In this document: piece after piece, positions 12,201 to 24,200 of the stretch
Position numbering within the stretch: position 1 is the stretch's first letter
How the letters are laid out: every line of letters starts with the position of its first letter
Made by a program: the position numbers and the translations under genes
Notes under the pieces: model-generated
Databases searched by the model: none
Told to the model about the DNA's origin: nothing
What the model saw: the letters and a program-made list of their open reading frames with translations, nothing else
From: Patiria miniata
Lineage: Eukaryota; Echinodermata; Asteroidea; Valvatida; Asterinidae
DNA length: 64,000 nt
Direction: 5' to 3'
NCBI RefSeq assembly: GCF_015706575.1
Contig: NW_024037056.1
Coordinates: 16,109,405-16,173,404, forward strand

Positions 12201-15200
12201 TTAACGTGGCTCTCGACTTCCAAGCGAGAACCAAGCTCGCAGGTCGTGGTTGAGATGAGATGCATCATGGTAGTGACATCACCAGTTGCCTGGGTGAAGT
12301 CGATGTTGCTGGCGACGACAAGATGGCCGCCATTGCTAAGGGAGATTGAGTTCAGATCATGGGCCGATGAAATCCAAGCCGCAGCTCCTGAAACGTAACA
12401 AGCAAAAGTTTAAAAACAGAAGAAATTTGCATCGATACACAAATTGAGAACAAAAATTTTAAAAGTAATCTGAAAAAAAAAACACTCTTGGAACTGTAAG
12501 GTTCTTTTTTAACATGATTTTTTTTCCAGTTTTAAATTGTTAAACTATATAAGCAAAGCAAATTTTACAGAAGCAAATCAAAGTAACTTTCTAGAAAAGA
12601 AATTGTTTTAAAATTTTTCGTTACCTGAATCCTCAAAGAAAAACTGGTCACAGTCGGAATTCGTTTTGGCCTGGTCAAAAGAAAAAGAGAATGAGTGGTA
12701 AAGAGCGATTTTAAATAAATATCAAAGATGTTTTTAAGCAGACCAACTTCTTGCAAGCCAACAACTATGGCATTTCCATATTAAGAATTATCAGTGTTAT
12801 TTGTGTTCATATTTGGTTTGTGCTAGTTTTTTTCTTGTTTTTTAAGTTTTATTTGATTTCCTTCAGTTACCTAAGGAAATCAAGATATCATTTTAACGCT
12901 GATGTAATTTTAAAAAGCAGGAGGACATTTTTTCGAATGAACTTACGTTGGGAATTTTTCCCATGTTGTTGACTTGAAGGTGACCTCCAATTGCACCGTT
13001 GGTACCCTGCTGGATATAGACGGTGCCCGGCCCACCAGCCTCTGCAACTGTTGTAGGAATAACATGATCGATGAACAAAACTATGGAAGTTACTACTTCC
13101 TTAAAACTTGACAGATTAGAAATTCCCTGCAGTTTTTATTTCGTTCTAAACCCGGGGCCCAATTTCATAGAGCTGCTTTATAAGCACAAAATTTGCTGAA
13201 GCACAAAAAAGTCTTGCTTTATAAAATCAGGTTACCGGCCAAAACGCTATGCGATTGTTATGCTACGTAAAACAACAGCTAAATACCAGTCACAAGCAAT
13301 GTACATCACATAGAGTTTTGGCCGGTAACCAGATTTCACTAAGCAATGTTTTTTTCGTGCTTAAGCAAATCATGTGCTTAAGCAGCTCTATGAAATTGGG
13401 CCCTTGGTCTTGCAACCGTGTCAAAATAACACATCATTGAAAAGAAAAATATTAAAGGTGATATTTTCTGACTTTCTGTCTGTTTTCTATTTCTTCCTCA
13501 AACTGGAAGAACTTAACCAACTTACCACTTTGTCCGCTTCCCGAGCAAAGGTCACTGGCAGAACCTGTAAACAGACAAGACGACAAATAAAAAATGAACA
13601 AACAAACCTCACGAGTGCTCTGTTCTACTGGTACACACACTTCCTGGGTCAGAAATCTGCTCTGAAGTATTGACAGGATATACTCTTGTTGGTCTTGTTA
13701 AGGCTGGTTCGTACTCGGGGCAAATGTAAACCCAAATTTCTGTCATCATGTCAAGACTTCAAACTGCAAGTTTTTAAGTCAAACGCAATTCAACACAAAA
13801 AAACATTTTGACGTGAAAAATCACGCATTCCGTTCATATTGGCTAAATGTATGAATCTACAGTCGTAACAGTTATTTATTTTGTTGCCTGCATAACAGGA
13901 AATAAAATTTGGTAATCAGAGTCCAAATGTAAACCACTTATTAAATTTTCAGGCATGAAAAGGCTAAATGAAATGAAGGAGCAGTGGTATACCTAGTGCA
14001 AAGTATACCACACATTGCTGGACATGTGTAAAACATCTCAGAGTACCACACGCCCAGTTTTGTCAATATTTCTTTACTAATTCTCACAGCTTCCCTTACT
14101 GTATTAAGCAATTTGTCGATGGAAGATCCAAAAATATTCTACCTGGTGTGTAGCCATAGAGTTCAACAGCCAATGCGATTCCACGATTCCAGGTTATTGG
14201 ACGAATTCGCAATTTCCGCACGAGGATCGGGACGTCAAAATTGTTGCGGACGATGCCGTTTCCATTGGTGTTTCCATCGAAGACAACGTCAGAGCCACTT
14301 TTGAGATTCTTTAGTGGAAGCCATAATTTAAAAGAAGGTATAAACATCTTTAATGATACTTAGACAAAACAAAGAAACTGAATGAGCAACTTCAGTGTTT
14401 TTCTTTTTAATTTTTGGAAGACCTCAATCTGTAATAGTCTGTGGAAAAACCCTTGCACAACAAGGGTTAATGATATGCAAGCAGATTTGGCAATTAATTA
14501 TGCAAAACGAGACTGCATCTTGACCTCGAGATTCTGACCATTCAGCAGGCGCCTTCTATCAGGAAACCTGTAACTCAGTGTTGTATTACAAATCATGGCA
14601 TCTAAACTGACCAATCAACAACTTAGTCCACATTTCTAATCAAAATGACGTTAATTCACTATTAGGTTTTGCCCTTCACTGATGTATAAACACTGTGCGT
14701 TACCCCCCTCAGTGAAAGTGAGAAAAAAAATGAATAGTTTCATTGCGGTACCAACTGCTACATCAGATTCGAACCAGCCAACCGATCCCGTTAGCTCGGT
14801 GGTCGAGTGGTATGACATCTGCACTAGAAAGCAGGAGGTTGTGGGTTCCAGTCCCACCCGAGTGATTTTTTTCTCACTTGCACTCAGGAGGTAACACACT
14901 GAGCATACAGTGTTTAAACGTCGGTGAAGGGCAAAACCTAATTTGATTTACATCACCCCGACGCTAAATTCCATCTTACGTAAAATGACGTCAGTTTCTG
15001 AAGTCGACTCCGATTAGCTGTTGCTCTGGCTTGCATAAAAATTTGACTCTAAGTTCCATTTGTGATGACAAATCACCAATTGTTTAGTTCAGTTGACAAA
15101 AAAAAAGATCATGGAACTAGATCTTTTACCTTGTAGTACTGGAAACTATTGGAGCCATCGTTGTTCGTCTGCAGTTTGTAAGATTCGACATACTGCGGAC

Positions 15201-18200
15201 TCCCGTTCTGCGGACATCCAGAATTACACCCTTTAGTAGTGATCCCCGACACGTAAGTTGATTCACTAAACCTGACCTCCAAGTACTGGTTATTGTTGTT
15301 GGACGACGGCTTCCAAAAGCCCGGGTTGGAGATGAGACCCTTGGAGGGGGAGTAGCTGGAGTATTGGGAGGACCCAGCTAGAGAGCTGACTGTGACGGCA
15401 GGGTCGGTCGCGCCACCTGGGTGAAAAAAATCCGGACAATTTACAGATGGGTGTTTTTCTATGAAGTAGTTTTGTGACATTTTGGCACATTTGCAGTAAT
15501 AAAAGTTGTCACTTGGATTTAACTGGATTTGTTATTGATAATGATTGCTTTGATTATTCTAGTTGAGAGTTAAAGTGCGTTCAGAAGTTTTCAGCATCAC
15601 ATCGCAAAGAAAAACTGGTTCGGATGCAACATGGCCACCACGCCATTTACCATAGTTACGATTTACTTCTATTTTTGCCCCAGTTTCCCCACTGAAACGA
15701 ACAGCTGAGAAAATACTAGACAATTCCTATCTTTAATTTGGAAATTTAAAGTTAAACCTCAACACTATTCCACAAAATCTGCTAACACTTTTGCAATTTG
15801 ATTCTTATCCTGTACGTATTTTGGGAACCACAATTTTTAACAGTGGGCAAAGTTTCAAGACTTAACACTGTAAATTCTGATAGAAGAAAAAAGGCTGGGC
15901 CGAGTAAGTTGTTTCATTTCTACCTGTTCGTCCACCATAGGCAAAAATGTCTCCAGTGAAAGAGTCAGTGTCGTAGTTCAGAACAACACGTCCACCGCCA
16001 GCACCTCCACCAGGGGTACCACTACCACGACCTGAACAATAATAAAAACTCGTATTAAAAATTAAAAAAGTGAACTCTTTCTGAAAAGAATGGAAGTATG
16101 TGCTGGCCTACATTTGGGATAGAGGTTCCCTTCTTTTCAATTGTATGTTTAACTGCTTTTATCAGCCAAAACAAGCTGAGATTATGCATTTGTCTAAACT
16201 AGCAGAGAATAGAATGATCCCACTTCTGACACCAAGTCTACTTTCAAGTTCCATTTCCATTCAAACTGTTACACTTTGAAGTTTCCTTTATGTAAAATAC
16301 ATCACTGAAAAAAAATCAGACAATAATCATTATAACTGGAATGCGGCAGGTGCAACATACATTAAAGAATGTCATAGCCAAGAAACTTTCAATCTGATCC
16401 CACCGCTGCCACCATCTCTATTCCTGGAACTTATATAGGTACCAATATACTAGCTATTTATCAGAATTACGGAAACAGCTAATGCAATAAAAAATTACTC
16501 AAGAACAAATATGAGTTCAAGATATCAAACAGGAGAAACCACAATCTTGCAGACCTCCATTGGCCGTGATTCTGCCGTTCCCAGGCACAGCGACGGCTTC
16601 GATGAGTACAATCCCACCGCTGCCACCGCCACCGCTGCCACTAGCATCCTCTCCGTCTGCTGATATCACACCATCCACTTGGGCGTTTCCGTTGACTACT
16701 ATCTTGATGATGCCGCCTCCAGCACCCCCACCCGTTCCCCCGCCCCCACTCCCCTGGGACAGGGGATCACTTCCGGTGAAATCGCCGTAGGTCTTTGATT
16801 CGTTGGTGGTGAGATAGCGGGTGTTGGATCTACCACCTCTGCCACCATAGCCACCTGCAAAAGAAAATTAATGGTTACAATTTGAATCATTCTTGCACTG
16901 ATTCATGGGGCTGTACTACTTCTAGCCTTACATACCAAATTCCAAGTTCATAAAAAAATATGCAAATATCATGTTTTTGATTCAATTATTCAAAATATGT
17001 AAGCCGTCTCGAGATGATGAAAAACGTCTATGTTATTTTAAATGCTACACATACACTTTTGTTGAAATCCACTTTTGGCATGATTTCAGAGCTTTTCTGA
17101 GGAACAGCTCCAATTATTTTAAATCAGTCAAAAATCAGCCATTCTAATGAGCACTTTGTCAATTAAGCTTACGAACCTAAAAATGAATTTGAAACATGAA
17201 ATTATTCACAGCATTCGTTCCTGCTGGTTCACAGACATAATTATAAACTATGGCTGCAGTCTTAAAACCAACTTAAAAATCGATAAAGCTTATAAATTCC
17301 CAGACTTAAAAGAACCAAACAAGTAAAGAGTGTAGTTACAACTTCAAACATTATATTTTGCCAGTGCGGAGTTCCTATGCAGACCTAGTCTAAGTGTACA
17401 AGACTAGGCCCCTATAAAACTAGTGCTGTGTGGCCCGGATCGACGATGTCGTACGTGACACGTAAAAATTAGTAGGCCTATACAGTCAGTACAAATGAAA
17501 TTAGTAGACCTAGTCGTGAAAGCAAGGTGATCCGCAGCTAGATCGCACGTGGCCTTTTTTTCACTGTCATTAGTGTCAATCTGTTTTGTGCTGTTTAAAA
17601 AAATCACTTGTGCATTTTCAATCACTCCATCCAAGTTACATTACCATCCATGAAATTCTGTAGAGAAAGAAACATTTGAAGCATGAACAATGACCTCTAA
17701 TGACCCCTACATGACCTGTGACCTCAGTGATTCCGATGGAATCATCCTACCGGTACCCAAGCCTTGGTCACTGCATCCAAGGTTCCTCCAAATCCACGAG
17801 CACAAGCATGTAGAACTAGAAGTTATACACCTATGCTTTAACGTACGGTCATTTCTTACCTCCATGGTCATACCATGGGGTTCTTCCTCCATGGTTATCC
17901 TATGGGTTTACAGAATTAAGGACTGGAACTTTGAAGTGCCTTCCAAAACTAATTCGTTACTAAATACTAGGCATATATAGGCGACACAAAAACTGTTTGG
18001 CTTTTTGTCATTGAAGGAGCTTGCAAAATGACAATTTTCGTAATCTCCAGTTGAGTTTTCTTTCAATACCATTCACGACGACGTTTACCTCTGACTGGCT
18101 CATCTGTTTAGTTAATACGGTGGCAGAAAAAGCTACATTTTCCAGACTTTCTAGTTCAACCCTGCTACATGTATGTACGTTGCTAGCGACTGCACAAAAA

Positions 18201-21200
18201 GTACACATGCACGTGCAACGTACAAAAAAAATGCAACACGTGCGCGCACGTCACACGGCGCGATGAGCGGGACAGCTCATAGACTGGATTCCTGCCCTCT
18301 CTATTTCACAATAAATCAGATGCATGCAGGGGTACCGGCCGGCCCCCCACGAATTGTTCAATTCTATATTCCTTCTTTCACTTTACTCTGGATGTACTTC
18401 AGAGGGTATTGAAAGGCTTTTGCCAAATATGGGAAACATTTGGGGAATTGTCCCTTTGATGATACAAGCATGACATTTGGCACAATGTTTTTCAGAAAGA
18501 TATTTGGCTTTTGGGCCATCGCACTTGTCCCTTGACAAACTATAGGTTGAATAACAAGCAATTTTCAACTTTTGTCAAAATGGCCACCATGTACTGCTTG
18601 TTATTATGCTGCTTTTTTTTTTTTTTTCAAAGGACAAATCTGCGATGGCCCTATAGCCAAATATCTTCTCGTGGCATACTCTGACTGTGTGCCAAAATGT
18701 CAGAATGCTTGTATCATCAAAGGCACAATTCCATCACAATCATGATCAGATGATCTGCTGTGTCAAAATTTGACAGCATTGTACTTTGTGAGAACGTCCA
18801 GGCCATGCTTGCGGTGTTTTTTCTCAAACCCTTTCCCCGACATTTTCTACATGATACATTTACTGTCTGGCAGCTAGCCAATAATTCGAATTTTGTGAAC
18901 TTCATTACTTCAATAACTAAACCTCTTTTATTTTTTTCGTTTGATGTGTCATTCAGAAATAATAACTTTTATATTGCTGGGAAAATAGCAATTGAAAAAA
19001 ATCTATTTTTTTAGATGCGAAACTCGAAAGTAGCACGGGGAACCATCTTTAATCAACGACGATGTGATGAGCTTCTAAAAAATAACAATAATTTTAAGAC
19101 AATTATAAATTCTTTTCGTCCACTGTGTTCTGATGAGCTTGAAAATACCACGTCTGGACTGACGTAAGTCTAATCATATAAATAGCATTACGTAATCAAG
19201 GAGCTACAGGTATTTTAGGGGGAATTCCCAGACCATTGATAACAATTGATGAACATGCTGTGAAGGATTCCGCGGTGCATGCAGCAGGCCAAACAGAATC
19301 AAAGTTTACTGTACCGCCACGTAGCAAACATCATACCATTCTTGTAGTTCCAGAACATCTACAGCTGAACAAAGCCCAGACTTTAACAATAGAAAATCTC
19401 GCCGAAGGTCGCCAATTCTATGTATTGAGTTCTTTTATGCCCGCGATATCTCTGCATATCGTTCGTCGCCATGGTTTCTGGGTAAACAAACTCGGCGATT
19501 ATAGTGCTGGTTGCCGGTCATCAGGCTTTTTTCCGAATCACTTCGCAATTTCAGAGTTGAAGTGGGTTATCCTTTCCTGCACCCCCCCCCCCCCCCTTGG
19601 AACATCGTAAAATTTTGAAGCAATGTAGGGAAATTTTCGTTTGAAAAATCATGCCTTTATTTGAACACAAATAATTTAAAAACTCTTTTAAATATCAAAC
19701 CAATACTCGCCAGAGATAAAGTTCAGATTCCAATCTTTAAAATGGTATAAAAATGATGGCGGTTACGTGTTTCCGTGCCGACGATAGAGCCTCGCGAAAA
19801 AAAACGTTGCGCGTACTTCGGGACGCCCTGTACGTATCGGCACTTATACGAAGTCCTTCGAATTCACTGATGCAACTAGGCATAGGCCTATAATTATACT
19901 AAGACAAAAATGTAAAAGTACAAAGGGGCTATATCGAATCCGTCAGAATTGTATCAAGCTTTCTCAAAATCGAAACGTCGGGCTCTGTACTAGCAACATT
20001 GAAAAAAAATCTGATTTCCGTTCACTGTATTATGCTGCATGCTTACGTGCGGATTCGAACGCCTGATCCTTGTAGTAAACTCGGTCATGGTTAAAAAATG
20101 ACAAACTGTCTCAGATCATGTCAACGCAAGAATTTCATTTGTAAAGGTGTGTACAAAATGAACTATTGTTGGGAAAGAAAAGGGCCCTGGTCTCCATGGA
20201 TTCGGGTAAACAAATAGTGAAGGTACAAAAATGTTGCCGCAGGGTAGGACAGCCCTATACATAATTCCATGAACGGGTGCAATTATGTATATGTGCACTA
20301 TTTTCTGGTTATAGGCCTATACTTGATCCTCACAATATATTGGAAAGTAATGAAATCAAATTTGAAGGGACCATTTACGGATGATGTAACGAACAAGTTC
20401 TTCCAAAGCAGTATATTAGTCATCGTGCCGATAGCAAACACTCCAGAAATAATTAAAAACCTTCAAGCGGTTTGTTTCTCCGATTCGCTGTCAGTTTGAG
20501 GATCAGACAATCACAGGTAGAGCCACACTACAGGGTGGATAAAAAAAACCCAACGAAACCGAGATATTATTGCTAATTGGAACAGAAGTAGGGCACGTGT
20601 GAATCAAAGGGAGATATCCTCTGTTAGGGTTGAATCTCCTCTTTGAAATGACACCCTGATCATGTCATTACATTCACGGTTGACTGAGCAGTGACAGATT
20701 TTATGAAAGGGTCTATGCGCCACTTTTCATGGTGAAATCTCTTTCTTTTTTCCCCCCACCTGCCTTGATTGGCAACCATAGCCTTTCACTCTGTGACAAA
20801 TGACGCAACAAAAACCACAATTGAAAAGTGGCGCAATTCTCTAAACAGACCCTTTCATAAAATTGGTCACTGCTCAGTTAACCGTGAAAGTAATGACATG
20901 ATGAGGCTGTCATTTTAAAGAAGAAATTCAACTTTAACAGAGGATATCTCCCTTTGATTCACATGTGCCCTACTTCTGTTCCAATTAGCAATAATATCTC
21001 GGTTTCGTTTTTTTTTATCCCCCCTGTACAACGTCTGATATATCCAAGCATGCTAATTTTATGCAAACCCCGCGCGCCAGCAGCAAATCGGAGCCGCCTT
21101 TAGAACTTGTGACGTCATTTAGAGTATAAATCAGGCAAAGCTGTTGATTGGTCAATAGCTGCCTTGTTTTGTTATCATGCAACATCGGGTTACCGAAGAC

Positions 21201-24200
21201 ACGATAGAAGGCGCCCGCTGAATGGTCAGAATCTGGAGGAGTAGATGCAGCGTTGTTTCGGTTAATAAGTTGTAGGCATACCACAAAAGCTTGCTGTCAT
21301 AGGCTTCTCGGTCAATGGACTTCTGCAAAATGTTTATCAACCGATTCTGCATTGTAACTCAACTTGGGGCTCGTACGAAAAGAGAAATTAATCTTTGGAC
21401 GTTGAATTGCTACACTTTTCAGGTGGCTGCAGAGTGAAATTCAATCAGATTAAGCAAAACAAAAGTCGGTCAATAAATGACCAACCTTTTAAGAAAAGTG
21501 TCACTCGTTATTGACACAATGTTCGACAGCACAGCAACTAATAAGCCTTACAGAAGTGCACATTGTCTATTCTCTTTCAGAAAGGTCTGCGCAAAGTTTA
21601 TGCAACTAAAATCTTAAGTGTATGCCCACTTTATCTTCTATTTGAGTTAAGTCAGTGAAGAGGCAGATAACATTCATGTTGAAAGAATTTTGACCTTTTA
21701 TTGCGACGCAATGTCTGGGCAGCGCTACTTAATCACTTGGATATTATCACGCGACATTTATGATGAACAGAGTGTATTCTCGCACCCCCAAGGGCGGATT
21801 TAGCTTTAAGGAAATGGGGGGGGGGGGTCTACGATGTTTTCTAAGGCAATTCGAGAATAAATTTAGGAACTTTATCGGTCCATCTATTATTTTTGGCCCC
21901 ATTGTACTGTAATAATAACATTAGTCAGTGCCTGAACGTGGGGGGGGGGGGGGGGGGCTCCTCTAAATCCGTCACTGCTACTTGGTTCTTTCGACCAATC
22001 ATATTGAATACTGAAACAATGACGTCATGACCTAATTAGTGACGCCTTTTCTGATTGGTTTGCACCAAGGGCCACTCACTTGCGGGGTCACAAGTTCTAG
22101 CTCACAAAGTCACGCTATCACGCGAGACAAAAGAAAACCCCACATTGAAATAAGCGTTAATGATGAAAAGTCAGCAATCAAAAATGTGCATGCGTCATCG
22201 ATCATGGAGTCCTGCCAAGTTTTGGAAATTGAAAAAAAAACACCTTTGTGCACATGCGCAACTGATTAAATACAAACCGGTTACGCAAGGCAATCAATCA
22301 GCTGATGTGAGAATTGGGCCACGGTGACACATTACATAAAACAATTGCATGCGCTTGCGCAACTGTCCAAATACAAATCCATCACGGAAACAGAAACTTA
22401 ATTGGAATAAGGCAGAATTGGCAATCGTTCAGCTGATTTGAAAATTGTGCCACGCTAGCCAAGAACTGGAACAGTCAAGATAACACACCTCGATCTCCGA
22501 TCCAGGAAGATCAAGAGCTTTGAACCGGGATTTCATCGACCGCGGAAAACAATTTTTACCTTGAAAATAATTCGAGGTACCTGCGCATTTCCTGGATGTG
22601 GTAACCAATTTCAATAGTATGCCATGCGTCGTGGACGAAAAAATATTGCACCAAAAGTGAAACTTTGACGGTTTATTTCAGAACACAAAAAGGATAAATT
22701 TTTGCCAAAATTAAGAAATATCCCAATTAGTGTGTACAAGGTTTTAGTTAATGTGCTGTGGTTTTGCCGTGTTTCATAAATTCCCTGATGAAAATTCCTA
22801 ACTGTCCTGAGTGCTTTTTTTTCTCTGAAGACAATATGACAAAATTGAAAATATTTTACACATTGAAAAAATCTTTGAATTAAAATATGTTGATATGACA
22901 CTTTCTTTTTTACCTTGTCGTTCTGATTACTTGAATGACTTACTTGTAGTCAATCCATTTAAGACAATGCCGTGAAATTGCGCAGTTGCCAAGAATGTCT
23001 CCGATTTCTTCGGTACATTTTGTTTTGAATTATTCGGAATCTTTTTTTCGCCAAGATGAACAGTTGAATAAAGGCAGATGAATTTTAATAATTATACAGC
23101 GTGTTAAAAAATAAACGAATCCTCAAAGCCCCCTCTTTTTCACAGATTTAAGAAAAAACCTTAATACACTGTATATCGGAATACATGTGGAGAGTATAGT
23201 TCATAAGCTTTTCACCAACGAAAAGATCTTGCCAATCCGGTAAATATTTATTGAGTTTTGTCAAATTTAAAATACCTGACGATTTTTTAATCTGTCAACG
23301 GTCTCATTTAATTGTCATTTGATAGGAATGTAATACATTTGGGGCGAGAGTAGTTTTGCTTTCTTTAATGATTTAATCTTCATTCTTTATTTGGTTCTTT
23401 TTCCTTTTTTTGCAACAATGGTCATTTATCCTTTTGGAAGTAATGGTAGTCCTGAAAAGGATTGTTTGGTTAACTTCTGTTTACTGTGCTGCTCTGTCTC
23501 TGCCCCGGCCTCTACTTGGTAGCCGGCTTTTTCACAAAAATGCAAGTTTCGGCCCGTGTTCATATTGCGGCAGTCAAAATATCAGTCGCCATGGACAAAA
23601 TGAAAAAGCGGTACTTGTACTAAATTGGCCATAACTCAATGAATATCAACCCGATTGGAAAGATTTTTCGGTGTCGAAATGCTAATGAAATATACACTCT
23701 AAATGTGTATCGATATTTGCGACGTATTTTTTTAAAAGCTGTGAAAAACAGGGGACTTTGAGTGTTTTTTTTTTAAGACACCCTGTATGATTTTTATAAG
23801 AATTCGTTTCACGAAGCTGACGCGGACAATAAAATACATGTGCATTTTGTTGTCTTCAATGACGAACAAGAAGATAACTGGGCCTTGTTATACCAGTGAA
23901 ATATAATTATTATATAGGCCTGCAACACGCCTATATAAGTAAGAATTCATTGTGGGGGTGTGGCCTTGTGATAGGGTTCATGACTAATGATTAGAGGGGG
24001 TCAGGGATTCGAATTCAGCTGCTGGCCATTATGTTGTGTTCTTTGGCAAGCCACTTTATCCCTACTTGCCTCTCTCCACCCAGGAGTATAACTGGGTACC
24101 GACATTAGCTGGGGAGCAACCTGCGATGGACTGGCATCCCATCCAGGGGAGTAGAAAAACTCTCGGTGATTTAATGCCATTGAAACCGGAGATAAACGCC

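Noticed and set aside
14790..14864. Possible functional tRNA gene
   Set aside because: A and B boxes are present but the acceptor stem does not pair and the variable arm does not fit the implied anticodon; a diverged relative at 26604 indicates a SINE family.
19236..19610. 124-codon plus-strand open frame in gene A intron 1
   Set aside because: No recognisable motif or splice context; it ends in a poly-C tract. Looks like chance.
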